Shown here: positions 11,101 through 18,455 of the stretch, piece by piece
How the letters are laid out: each line of letters starts with the position of its first letter
Position numbering within the stretch: position 1 is the stretch's first letter
Origin: Alphaproteobacteria bacterium
GTDB taxonomy: Bacteria; Pseudomonadota; Alphaproteobacteria; UBA8366; Aestuariispiraceae
Length of the DNA: 64,000 bases
Reading direction: 5' to 3'
Assembly: GCA_033344895.1 (NCBI GenBank)
Contig: JAWPMN010000001.1
Location: 3,170,001 to 3,234,000, forward strand
Translations under genes and position numbers: made by a program
The notes under the pieces: generated by a model
Databases searched by the model: none
What the model saw: only the letters and a program-made list of their open reading frames with translations
What the model was told of the DNA's origin: nothing

Positions 11101-12367
11101 CACGGTGACGCCGACCATCGGAACCGTGAACGTCAATTCGACGGCCGTGAACGATGCGCCTCAGATCGTCGGTGCAAACAATACCGTCGTCTTCAATCCG
11201 TCCGGCGGCACGCCGGTCGTGCTCGATGGTGATATGACGGTGACCGATCCCGAACTGGCGGCGGCCGGCGATTTTGACGGCCTCTCGGTCACGATTGTCC
11301 GGTCGGGGGGCGCGGATGCGAACGACCTCTTCAACGTCAAGAGCAGTGCAAATGTCACCAAGGTCGGCAACAATCTTCAGGCAGGCGGCAATACGATCGC
11401 GACCCTGAACACGACAACGGCCGGCCAGTTGGTCATCACCTTCGACAGCGGCAATGGAACGACCGCGACGGCCGCGCTGGTGAATGAGGTCGTGCAGAAC
11501 GTGACCTATGCCACGAATGCGGTGGCTCCCACATCCCCGGTCACAATCAATATTACAGCGAATGACGGGGCGCTGGCCGGTACGACGCAGACTTTGACGG
11601 CATCCCTGGCGCCGCCACCGCCGGCAGACGATTTCGTGCCGCCGCCAGCGCCTACACCCCCGCCCGGCCCGCCGCCCACGGCGCAGCTGCCGCTGACCCC
11701 GCCGCCGCAGCCACCGGCCGATACACCCGTCCGAGATGCTGGAAATGGTGGGCTGAACCCAAATGGGCCGGCCCAGAATGACGGCCGCGTCGGCAGTGCC
11801 GTGACCGGTGGGCTTGGTGCACGGAGTGCTATCGAAAATACCGGAACGCCTGTCCGCGTTTCGGTCATGGGGGCCGGAAACGGATTGGTCCAGAATTCCG
11901 GCGCCGGACAGCCGGCCGGGGGCACAGGCGGGGCCGTAGGCAGCTTCAGCAGCGCCGGCGGTAGTGGCAACGTTGGAGGCGGTGCCGCCGGTGGTCTGGG
12001 AAGTGGTGGTCTGGGAAGTAACGGTCTGGGAGGTAATGGCCTGGGCGGTGGTACTGAGGGTGGAGGCTTCGGGTCCGGCATCAACGGGCTCCAGGATGAG
12101 ACTGATTCCAACGCGCCGCCTTCGAACAGCCCGGGTGAAGGCGAAGGAAGCGGTGAGCAGGCCGATGCCGGGCCCGACGATCGGGATGCCGCATCCGAGA
12201 CGCGGATTGCCCAGTCCAGGGAAGCGGCACAGAGTGACGAAGGCGTTCCGGTCGGGGCGCTGGTCGAACCGGGCTTCCTTGGCGAATTGCTGCAAGCCGC
12301 CGGGAAGGGGCAGACGCTGGACGAAATTGTAACAGCGTTGGATGAATATCTGCCGCCGGCCGCATAG
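5177..12367 (+). CDS. giant LEPR/DUF4347 cadherin-repeat surface protein
   Basis: A 2396-residue protein. GTG start chosen for the GAGGGTGGG site just upstream; an ATG eight codons later is possible. N-terminus: short basic stretch and no Sec-type hydrophobic core, then the LEPR motif (L29-R32, ALEPRFMFDAAGAA). Residues ~88-253 form a DUF4347-like domain with H142 in ISHGG and C185 in YGCN, a His/Cys pair as in caspase-like clan CD folds. Residues ~395-2140 are cadherin/VCBS-like beta-sandwich repeats (recurring VTVTEDTLSNVDLS, ASAGTFATPADG, VNDAP). Then come a proline-rich segment (~2145-2190), a glycine-rich segment (~2190-2300) and an acidic tail. I see no RTX nonapeptides. It likely acts as a secreted or surface adhesin; the genes that follow look like its export apparatus. 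Confidence 0.88.
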   Translation: MRRLRRFLMNSPVRSASEATATAAMPLALEPRFMFDAAGAATGADAAQDAVAEAEAANQGASDGAVGDDAAAIADAIEGHVPSDGRKEVVIVDPSVASYQDLLSGMDPNVEIIILNEGATVSDVASALDGRNGIDAVHLISHGGVGSLNLGGETLSLDTLEANADALRTIGAALSVDGDLLLYGCNVGADGGGEAFLTALASATGADVAASSDATGAAALGGDWVLEAAVGDIESGIAVSAEGQAAFSSVLATMDFSSGVTDNGNTVDVLVSGVTATFSHSGVNIDVANGGGLAGSSGEVVFSNASNTNPFTVSFSSAVDITSLHLGRLSGQNSEVTISVTDGSGNTSVVVSGANYSSGSVVSLNWTGVTSFTIDHTDAGHAISPLVDNIIFSAANAAPSLGGTPADVTVTEDVATAIDLSAYNVSDSDGDTITLTLAVSAGTIASVDGNGTTSGVTVASSGSGSMTLQGTAANLNTYLNDTSKIRYTTASNSTASATLTVTPNDGTTDGTADTVTINVTSVNDNPGATGVPASVTVTEDTLSNVDLSAITFSDVDSASITVTLTASAGTFATPADGAGVGGGVTETLVSATTITLVGSPADISTYLDSPSSIQYTPASNVSGNAAATITVTANDGDGSGNVALGTVNVNVTAVNDNPTIAGLPASVTVTEDTQGNVDLSAATFADIDSASITVTLTASAGTFATPADGAGVGGGVTETLVNATTITLVGAPADISTYLDTASNIQYTPASNVSGNAAATITVTANDGDGSGNVALGTVNVNVTAVNDNPTGSVPATVTVTEDTLSNVDLSAASFADVDGDTITVTLTASAGTFATPADGAGVGGGVTETLVNATTITLVGAAADINTYLDTASNIRYTSASNASGNSAATITVTVNDGQGSGNVSAGTVQVNVTAVNDAPAFSGLDGTPAFTEGGSAVVLDSNVTLTDVELVALNGGNGNFAGASLVIVRNGGANAADAFSIVTGGNLSVAGSDISSGGNVIASFDTSSAGQVTITFQNNGTIPTTALVNEVMQAVRYSNTANDPAASVQLNWTFSDGNSGNSQGTGDNPGTASGSTTVSITNVNDAPTLTATGSNPTFTEDGGAQDLFNTVTGSTIEAADRISAMTMTVTNVSDGASEILAFDGTDVALTNGNSVVTATNGLTVNVSVTGSTATVSFTGATLSSAQFQTLVDSLTYRNASDNPTTSGNRVVTITGITDNGGTANGGSNSAAPNVQSTVSLTAVNDAPVIGNLAGDSTALQVGNVANIDNGGNVTVTNADSTNYNGGSLIISDTNANNTANGNFSVDGTNVTSGGDTTISAGETILVGGVNIGTVHATNDGQSGRTLQIDFNVNATNERVQALIQNLRWGAAAGSGAQTFTATLNDADGTANGGDQDTTANFTMTVGNLPAIANLNGDSVTFTEGGGAAVIDSGGDATVTDADNPANFGGGNLTVTVSANAVAAEDILTLNTAGTVALAGTTAGSNVSVGGTVIGTLANSIAAGNNLVVNLNSFATLARVQTLVQAIAYNNASDAPTTTTRTVSVTLTDNDGLTSATSSTSVSISAVNDAPVFTGLDGTPTVNEQTAVVLDSNATVADAELDALNGGAGNYSGATLTLSRNGGANAEDAFSNSGTLGALTQGGNLTVGGTTIGTVTTNSGGTLLLTFNSSATRALVNSAIQQITYTNTSDTPPANAQINYVFNDGNSGSQGSGGAGSDSDNSVTVTITPVNDAPTATGIPASVTVTEDVLSNIDLSAVSFADLDGNNLTVTLTASAGTFATPADGAAVGAGVTETLVNATTITLAGSAADIATYLDTATNIRYTTAANAAGNNVATISVAANDGTVNPTLGTIQVNSTAVNDAPSATGGPAAVTVTEDTLSNVDLSAITFSDVDGDSLTVTLTASAGTFATPADGAGVGAGVTETLVNATTMTLVGSAADISTYLDTATNIRYTTASNAAGNAVATITITASDGTVTPTIGTVNVNSTAVNDAPQIVGANNTVVFNPSGGTPVVLDGDMTVTDPELAAAGDFDGLSVTIVRSGGADANDLFNVKSSANVTKVGNNLQAGGNTIATLNTTTAGQLVITFDSGNGTTATAALVNEVVQNVTYATNAVAPTSPVTINITANDGALAGTTQTLTASLAPPPPADDFVPPPAPTPPPGPPPTAQLPLTPPPQPPADTPVRDAGNGGLNPNGPAQNDGRVGSAVTGGLGARSAIENTGTPVRVSVMGAGNGLVQNSGAGQPAGGTGGAVGSFSSAGGSGNVGGGAAGGLGSGGLGSNGLGGNGLGGGTEGGGFGSGINGLQDETDSNAPPSNSPGEGEGSGEQADAGPDDRDAASETRIAQSREAAQSDEGVPVGALVEPGFLGELLQAAGKGQTLDEIVTALDEYLPPAA
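6757..7935 (+). repeat. three tandem cadherin-like repeats (about 390 bases each)
   Basis: Units at roughly 6757-7146, 7147-7542 and 7543-7935 each encode a ~130-residue domain beginning near VTVTEDT and ending VNVTAVNDN. The first two are nearly identical at DNA level over most of their length, which indicates recent duplication or gene conversion. A more diverged unit precedes them at ~6360-6750. Confidence 0.85.
10375..11157 (+). repeat. second tandem pair of the same cadherin-like repeat
   Basis: Units at roughly 10375-10760 and 10761-11157 repeat the VTVTED...ASAGTFATPADGA...TETLVNATT module found at 6757-7935, about 2.4 kb downstream of it. Longer and different beta domains lie between (7936-10374). 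Re-use of the same module in two blocks suggests internal recombination. Confidence 0.8.
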
Positions 12368-12484
12368 AGATGGATGGACCAGAAGATTCGTGCGCGATTG
12401 CGGTGATCGCACACAGGTTGAAATCGTGAGTGACCACCGAAGACAGCTGCGATGCGGTGGTAGGGAATAGATAGGGGTAGGTTG

Positions 12485-14008
12485 ATGGGTCGAGTTCCGA
12501 GTAGGGTGGTCGGAATTGTTGTGTTGGCGGGCAGTCTTGTCCTGGCAGGTTGTTCCGTGGATCTAAAGCCCTTTACGCCGGAAGAAAATGCGGCGCGGGT
12601 TGAATCCGACCTGAACGCCCTGTTTGCCGATCAGGAGCGGATTTCGGGACCGATCATGCTGGAAGAAGCGATCGCGCGGGCCCTAACCTATAACCTCGAC
12701 CATCGACTGAAACTGATGGAACGGGCGGTCGGGGTCCGGGAGCTTGACGTTACACGGATGAGTCTGTTGCCGACCGTCGCCGCCAATGCCGGATACGACG
12801 CCCGATCGCATGCCGATACCACATTCAATGAGGCGCGCACATCGACCTCCACCACGTCGGACAAGCGGGTCAAGACCGCTGATCTCACCATTTCCTGGAA
12901 CGTGCTGGATTTCGGCATCGGCTATATCCGCGCGAAGCAACAGGCCGACATGGCGCTGATCGTCGAGGAACGGCGCCGCCAGGTCATTCACAACATCCTG
13001 CAGGACACGCGCGAGGCGTATTGGCGGGCGGCCGCGGCCGAGAGGGCGTTGAGAACCTTTGGCCCGCTGATGGACCGCGTTCGCTCTGCCCTGGACGATG
13101 TCGAAGCCCAGGTGGATGCCCAGGTCAACCTGATGGAGGGACTGGTCTACAAGCGAACCCTGCTAGAGACACTTCGCCAATTGGAAGCCCTGCGACGCGA
13201 CATGCAGGCCGCACGCGCCGAATTGGCGGTCCTGATGAACGTCCATCCGGATTCGGAATTCACGATTTCCGACGCAGAAGGCGCATTGCCCGGCCATGTT
13301 GTGAATTTCAGTTTCGATGCCGAGGAACTCGAACTCGCGGCCCTGCGCAACCGATCCGAACTTCGGTCCGAAGCCTATCAGCTGCGGATCAATCGAGAGG
13401 AGGCCCGGGTCGCAATGCTGCAGATGATCCCGGGGCTGAATTTCAGCGCCGGCATCAATTATACATCCGACAGCTACAAGGCCAATCAGCGCTGGTACGA
13501 CGCCAGCATGGCGCTGGCCTGGAACGTCATGAGTCTGTTTCAGGGACCCGCCAACATCGAACTGGCCGAGACCAAGCAGGAGATGTCCAAAGTGCGCCGG
13601 CTGGCGCTCAGCATGGCTGTGATCGCCCAGGTCAATGTCGCTCAACTGCGGTTCAACTCCGCCAAACGCGACTTTGAACTGGCCGACGATATTGCCACGG
13701 TGCAGGAGCGCATCCGGACGCAGGTTTCCAATTCCCAGCAGGCATCGACGGGGACCGGGCAGGAGGTCATTCAGGCCGACGTTCTGACCGCCCTGACGGA
13801 ATTGCGGCGCAACCTGGCCTATGCCGAACTGCAGGCCGCTTTCGGACGCGTCGTTGCAGCGTCCGGTGCGGATCCGCAGATTCAGGGCGTGAACGAGAGC
13901 GACGGCCTGATGGTTCTTGCAGGCGCAGTCGGCAGGGCCCTTCAGGACTGGGAGAACGGTGAGTTCAAAGCACCGGCCCGCTGGACCGGAGACGACGGGG
14001 CGTCGTGA
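12485..14008 (+). CDS. TolC-type outer membrane lipoprotein
   Basis: A 507-residue protein with a lipoprotein signal (VVLAGSLVLAGC, Cys23), hence probably anchored in the outer membrane. Then come two TolC/OEP-like halves rich in long amphipathic helices (about 60-290 and 295-490), with repeats such as 'YNLDHRLKLMERAVGVRELDV' typical of the family. The ATG at 12485 follows AGGGG. It lies ~115 bases after the adhesin stop and its stop overlaps the start of the next adaptor gene. Predicted role: outer membrane exit duct of the adhesin export apparatus. Confidence 0.88.
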   Translation: MGRVPSRVVGIVVLAGSLVLAGCSVDLKPFTPEENAARVESDLNALFADQERISGPIMLEEAIARALTYNLDHRLKLMERAVGVRELDVTRMSLLPTVAANAGYDARSHADTTFNEARTSTSTTSDKRVKTADLTISWNVLDFGIGYIRAKQQADMALIVEERRRQVIHNILQDTREAYWRAAAAERALRTFGPLMDRVRSALDDVEAQVDAQVNLMEGLVYKRTLLETLRQLEALRRDMQAARAELAVLMNVHPDSEFTISDAEGALPGHVVNFSFDAEELELAALRNRSELRSEAYQLRINREEARVAMLQMIPGLNFSAGINYTSDSYKANQRWYDASMALAWNVMSLFQGPANIELAETKQEMSKVRRLALSMAVIAQVNVAQLRFNSAKRDFELADDIATVQERIRTQVSNSQQASTGTGQEVIQADVLTALTELRRNLAYAELQAAFGRVVAASGADPQIQGVNESDGLMVLAGAVGRALQDWENGEFKAPARWTGDDGAS

Positions 14009-14772
14009 TGGCCCGCATCCTTCCCGCGGCGGGTATGGTGGCGGCATGCCTGGCCACTGTTCCGCCTGTCTGGGCGCAGTCTGCTTCCGATGCGATGTCA
14101 GCGGTCGATGCCCCACAGGTGCGGGCGCTGGTCGTATCCCGCGATCGCGCCGTCCTGTCGGCCGAAATCGCCGCCAGGATTGCGGACATGCCGTTTCGGC
14201 CCGGCGATGCCTTCGATCAGGGGGATCGTCTGGTCCGGTTCGACTGCAGCCGTTTCGTGGCACAGCGCGATGTCGCGGCCGGTGACGTTGCGGCTGCCCG
14301 GAAGAGTCTGGAATCGGTGGAGAAGCTTCGTAGCCTGAATGCGGCCGGTCAGTTGGAGGTGGAAATCGCCGCTGCCCAATTGTCGAAGGCGGAGGCGCAG
14401 CAGCGCCTGTACCAGTCCGACGTCAATCGTTGCGGTATTCAGGCGCCCTATGGCGGACGGATCGTCGCCTGGCATGCCAATCCGCATGAAGTGGCCAATC
14501 CCGGAGAGGATCTGATCGAGATTGTTCGTGTCGGCAGCCTGGAAATTGAAATGATCGTTCCGTCGGGGTGGCTGTCCTGGTTGAAGCCGGCACTGCCCCT
14601 GACCGTTGCCGTGGACGAGACCGGCAAGCGCTATGACGCGACGATCACGACAATCGGAGCCGAAGTGGATCCGGTCAGCCAGACCGTGGCGATCCGTGCG
14701 ACCTTTGCAGATTCGCCGGACGATCTGCTGCCGGGGATGAGTGGCAGCGCCGCCTTTCCCGAAAGCGGCTGA
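14008..14772 (+). CDS. periplasmic adaptor (HlyD/RND-MFP type), soluble
   Basis: A 254-residue protein with a cleavable signal peptide (to about AQS, residue ~25). Residues ~35-75 form the first half of a lipoyl-like fold, ~80-135 a short coiled-coil hairpin (KSLESVEKLRSLN...SKAEAQQRLYQSDVN), then 'CGIQAPYGGRIVAWHANPHEVANPGEDLIEI' completing the lipoyl/barrel-sandwich part, followed by a beta-barrel. It is shorter than usual adaptors and has no C-terminal membrane-proximal domain. Its start overlaps the TolC stop (TGATG), so the two are translationally coupled. Likely bridges TolC to the inner-membrane components. Confidence 0.82.
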   Translation: MARILPAAGMVAACLATVPPVWAQSASDAMSAVDAPQVRALVVSRDRAVLSAEIAARIADMPFRPGDAFDQGDRLVRFDCSRFVAQRDVAAGDVAAARKSLESVEKLRSLNAAGQLEVEIAAAQLSKAEAQQRLYQSDVNRCGIQAPYGGRIVAWHANPHEVANPGEDLIEIVRVGSLEIEMIVPSGWLSWLKPALPLTVAVDETGKRYDATITTIGAEVDPVSQTVAIRATFADSPDDLLPGMSGSAAFPESG

Positions 14773-14832
14773 CGGTACTGCTTGGGCTGGTTGCTGCTTT
14801 TTAACGCCTGACGGGAAGGAATCCTTTAGGTC

Positions 14833-16212
14833 ATGAGCGTCGATGCTGGCCCCGAACAAAAGAACACTGCGTCACCGGGCAGCAATGCGGCCCGGACTAC
14901 GGCAATTCTGCTGCAATTGGAAAAGGAGGCGCGGGCGGCCGACCGATCCGATACGCTGGCCTTCGTCGCCGTCAATCGTACGCGCACCCTGTTAGTCTAC
15001 GATCAGGCGGTGCTGTTGGTCGCCGCGGGGCGCAGATTGCGGGTTCGGGCCGTTTCAAATGTCGCCGTTCTCGACCGAAACGCGCCTTTCGTCGATTGGC
15101 TGGAAAGCGCCGCCCGGCGCGCCGGCCTCAACAGGCCGGAGGAGGACAAGCCGCGAACTCTGGCGCCGGAGGATTTCGAGGCAAGGGATCGTGATGGGCT
15201 GCGCGAATTCTTCCCCGGCCATGTGCTTTGGGTGCCCTGGATTCGCGAAGGGCGGCTGATCGGCGGCCTCCTGCTGCGTCGCACCGCGCAGCCCTGGGCC
15301 GACCCCGAACGCCTGCTGCTTCAGAGCCTGTCCGACTGCCATGCCCATGCCTGGGACATGCTGTCCAGGGTTCGTGGCAAGGGGGATGGTCGGCGCCGGA
15401 TGAAGCGGGCCATTGGCTGGGGTATGGCCGTCGTGGCGCTGGCTTCGCTGGCAATCCCGGTACCGCAGTCGGTGATTGCACCGGCCCGCATCGTCGCCAG
15501 GGATCCAGTCGTGATCGCCGCACCAATGGACGGCGTTATCGAGCGCGTAACCGTTGAACCCAATCAGCCGGTTGGGCCGGACGACGTTGTACTGCGCTAT
15601 GTTTCGGCTGAGCTGGAGGCCGGTCTGGAAGTGGCGGAACGCGCAGTCGATGCTGCGGAGGCCGATCTGCGCCGTGCGCGACAGCAGGCTTTCGGCGACC
15701 CCCGCAGCAAGGCAGAAGTTGCGCTGAAGGAGGCGGAACTGGCCCTCAAGGAGGTAGAGCGGGATTACGGCCTGTATCTGCTGTCCCAGGTTGCCGTTCA
15801 GGCGGGCGCGGCAGGTGTGGCCATCTTTGCCGATTCCGCACGATGGCGCGGCCGGCCGGTTCAGACCGGCATGCACATCATGCAGATCGCCGATCCGGCG
15901 GCCGTGCGTGTCGAGATCGATGTTCCCGTGGCCGATGCCGTCGCCATGGATGAAGGCGCCGAGGTCTCGGTCTTTCTGGATGTCGATCCCCTGCGGCCCT
16001 TGTCGGCCCGGCTTGAACGGGCCGCCTATGGCGCGGAGGAGACCGGTGATGGCGTTCTCGCATATCGCGCCTCCGCCGGGTTGGAAGATGGGGAGGAGGT
16101 CCCGCGGATCGGCCTGTACGGTACGGCGCGGATCTTCGGTGATCCTGTGCCGCTGGGACTGTTTCTGTTCCGCAAACCGCTGTCGGCGGTGCGTCAGTTC
16201 CTGGGGGTGTGA
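14833..16212 (+). CDS. HlyD-family adaptor with N-terminal GAF-like cytoplasmic domain
   Basis: A 459-residue protein. Residues ~20-175 resemble a GAF-type sensor domain (VNRTRTLLVYDQAVLL..., then VLWVPWIREGRLIGGLLLRR). A single membrane helix follows at about 194-212 (WGMAVVALASLAIPVP), then a periplasmic HlyD part: 'VIAAPMDGVIERVTVEPNQPVGPDDVVLRY', a coiled coil (~255-320), and a beta-barrel. RBS GGGAAGGA precedes ATG. The order (cytoplasmic sensor, membrane, adaptor) suggests signal-controlled assembly of the export complex; what the domain binds is not visible. Four bases separate it from the M50 gene. Confidence 0.8.
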   Translation: MSVDAGPEQKNTASPGSNAARTTAILLQLEKEARAADRSDTLAFVAVNRTRTLLVYDQAVLLVAAGRRLRVRAVSNVAVLDRNAPFVDWLESAARRAGLNRPEEDKPRTLAPEDFEARDRDGLREFFPGHVLWVPWIREGRLIGGLLLRRTAQPWADPERLLLQSLSDCHAHAWDMLSRVRGKGDGRRRMKRAIGWGMAVVALASLAIPVPQSVIAPARIVARDPVVIAAPMDGVIERVTVEPNQPVGPDDVVLRYVSAELEAGLEVAERAVDAAEADLRRARQQAFGDPRSKAEVALKEAELALKEVERDYGLYLLSQVAVQAGAAGVAIFADSARWRGRPVQTGMHIMQIADPAAVRVEIDVPVADAVAMDEGAEVSVFLDVDPLRPLSARLERAAYGAEETGDGVLAYRASAGLEDGEEVPRIGLYGTARIFGDPVPLGLFLFRKPLSAVRQFLGV

Positions 16213-16215
16213 CCG

Positions 16216-18360
16216 ATGGCAATCGCCGACTCCGCAGGGCTAGCGGCGGGCGACACCGACGACCGGTTGCCGCCGCTTCGCGATGACCTGAAACTGCTGC
16301 CTGCAGCGCCGGACAGGTCGGGACAGCCTGCCTGGACGATCTTCGATCCGGTACGCAACCGATACTTCAGAATTGGGCCGGAAGCTTTCGAGTGCCTGAT
16401 CCGCTGGTCCGTCGGAAGTGTCGGCCGGCTTGTGGAAATGGTCCGGACACAATCGGTCTATGCCCCGGACGAGGGGGCGGTGTCAAAACTGATCGCCTTC
16501 CTGCAAAGCAATGCATTGCTGGTGCGGGCGGATTCTGATGTCGCCGCATCCTTCGGTCGAATTGCCGAGGCCGGACAGCAGGCCTGGTACAAGCGTGCGG
16601 TTCACAACTATCTGTTTTTTCGGATCCCGCTGGTTCGGCCGACCCAATTCCTGCGGGCGACCCAGCCCATCGCGGATTTCGTCGCCTGTTCGGCCGTCCG
16701 GTACACAATTCTGGCGTTGGGTGTGCTGGGGCTGTTCCTTGTCAGCCGTCAGTGGGATGCCTTCGTGACGACCTTCCTGGGATATCTGAACTGGCAGGGC
16801 GCGGTTGCGATCGCCCTGACACTCACCCTGACGAAGATCCTTCACGAATTGGGGCATGCCTACGCAACGACCCGCTATGGCGGTCGCGTGCCGACCATGG
16901 GACTGGCCTTTCTGGTGCTCTATCCAGTGCTCTATACCGATACATCGGATGCCTGGCGCATGACGTCGCGCAGGGCCCGTCTGGCGATTGGGACGGCAGG
17001 AATTCGGGTTGAACTGGCAATTGCGCTGCTGGCGACCTTTCTCTGGTCCTTTCTGCCGGACGGCCCGGTCCGAAGCGCTGTCTTCCTGTTGGCGAGCGCG
17101 ACCTGGATTTCCACGCTGCTGATCAACCTCAGTCCGTTTCTGCGGTTCGACGGGTACTACATTCTGTCGGACTGGCTCGACATTCCCAATCTTCAGCCCC
17201 GGGCCTTTGCGCTGACGCGATGGTGGCTGCGCGAGGTGCTGTTCGGGTTCGGGCTTCCGATGCCGGAGCCCTTTGCACGGTCGACACGCCGATTGCTGAT
17301 TGCCTACAGCATCGGTACCTGGATTTATCGCTTCTTCCTGTTTCTGGGGATCGCGCTGCTGGTCTATCACCTGTTCTTCAAGGTTATCGGGATCGTCCTT
17401 TTCGTAATCGAGATCGTGTATTTTATCCTGCTGCCGATCATTAAGGAGATCCGGGCGTGGGGACAGTTGCGATCCCATGCCAGACCGACCGTGAACATCG
17501 TGGTTTCCCTTTCGGTTCTGGGCTTCCTGATCTGGCTTTTCGTCACGCCATGGCAGACGGAAGTGGCGGCGCCGGCATTGGTTGAATCCCGTGTCAGCTC
17601 CGAAGTGCTGAATGCCATTCCGGCCCGTGTTCGATCGATTGAGATCAGGGAAGGGCAGGCGGTAACTGCCGGTCAGCCGCTTGTCCTTCTGGAATCGCCG
17701 ATGCTGCTTTCGGCGCTGTCCGCCAATGCCGCACGTCAGAAGGCCGTTACTCTGCAACTGGGTCGCGCCCGTACGACCGACGAGGGCCGTGGTGACGTTG
17801 CACGCCTTGAAGAGGAACTGCGCGGCCTGCAATCGTCGCGATCCCGGATTGAGGCCCGCATGTCCCGTCTAACGGTCTCTGCCCCCGGGGATGGGGTGTT
17901 CCGCGACCTCCCTGCAGGGCTCATGCCGGGACAATGGATTGCGGGCGGGACCTTGCTGGGGCGGGTCGTGTCCTCCGATGCCCGGATGCTGGCTTATGCC
18001 GATCAGGCCGATCTGCCGCGCCTTCGCGAAGGTGCCGAGGTTCGGTTCATTCCGGAGGATCCTTCTCGTGCATCGATTGGCGGTACGGTCCGGCGGATTG
18101 ACGGGCTGGGCGCGGAGAGACTGTCCAGCGCGCATTTTTCGGCGTCCTTCGGGGGCGGAGTCGCAGCGCGGCAGCAGGCGCAGGACCGGGAATGGGTTCC
18201 GCTCAACGCCGTTTATCGGATCGAGATTGCCCTGAATGAGGCCCTGACCCTTGATCGTCCACTGCGCGGAACCGCGCAGATCGAGGCACCGCCGCAGAGC
18301 CTGGTGACGCGGGTCTGGCGGTCCGTCGGGGCCGTGCTGGTGCGGGAGTCCGGTTTCTAG
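16216..18360 (+). CDS. M50 (site-2) membrane metalloprotease fused to a HlyD-like adaptor
   Basis: A 714-residue inner-membrane protein. Residues ~30-105 resemble a PqqD-like winged helix (TIFDPVRNRYFRIGPEAFE). Several membrane helices follow; zinc residues HELGH at 210-214 and a second motif NLSPFLRFDGYY with D312 identify a peptidase M50 of the 'putative peptide zinc metalloprotease' type. After a last helix (~430-445) the C-terminal ~260 residues are HlyD-like: a half lipoyl domain (IPARVRSIEIREGQAVTAGQPL), a coiled coil (~505-555) and a barrel. It closes the adhesin operon. I infer that it takes the inner-membrane place of an ABC exporter and may cut or gate the adhesin; neither is shown. 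Confidence 0.85.
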   Translation: MAIADSAGLAAGDTDDRLPPLRDDLKLLPAAPDRSGQPAWTIFDPVRNRYFRIGPEAFECLIRWSVGSVGRLVEMVRTQSVYAPDEGAVSKLIAFLQSNALLVRADSDVAASFGRIAEAGQQAWYKRAVHNYLFFRIPLVRPTQFLRATQPIADFVACSAVRYTILALGVLGLFLVSRQWDAFVTTFLGYLNWQGAVAIALTLTLTKILHELGHAYATTRYGGRVPTMGLAFLVLYPVLYTDTSDAWRMTSRRARLAIGTAGIRVELAIALLATFLWSFLPDGPVRSAVFLLASATWISTLLINLSPFLRFDGYYILSDWLDIPNLQPRAFALTRWWLREVLFGFGLPMPEPFARSTRRLLIAYSIGTWIYRFFLFLGIALLVYHLFFKVIGIVLFVIEIVYFILLPIIKEIRAWGQLRSHARPTVNIVVSLSVLGFLIWLFVTPWQTEVAAPALVESRVSSEVLNAIPARVRSIEIREGQAVTAGQPLVLLESPMLLSALSANAARQKAVTLQLGRARTTDEGRGDVARLEEELRGLQSSRSRIEARMSRLTVSAPGDGVFRDLPAGLMPGQWIAGGTLLGRVVSSDARMLAYADQADLPRLREGAEVRFIPEDPSRASIGGTVRRIDGLGAERLSSAHFSASFGGGVAARQQAQDREWVPLNAVYRIEIALNEALTLDRPLRGTAQIEAPPQSLVTRVWRSVGAVLVRESGF

Positions 18361-18455
18361 AATTGACCATCCGGTGAATTTTATCGGATGGCATCCGCGA
18401 GCGATCCCGTGTTCAGTACGCCGCGACGATAAACCCAGCCCGGCACGGAGGTTTC

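Noticed and set aside
6000-12000. Long minus-strand frames across the adhesin
   Set aside because: They mirror the repeat composition and carry no domains.
5177-12367. RTX toxin or type I secretion substrate
   Set aside because: No GGxGxDxUx repeats and no ABC transporter in the operon.
18367-18391. Hairpin CCATCCG...CGGATGG after the M50 gene
   Set aside because: Seven-bp stem with a long loop and no T-tract; too weak for a terminator call.
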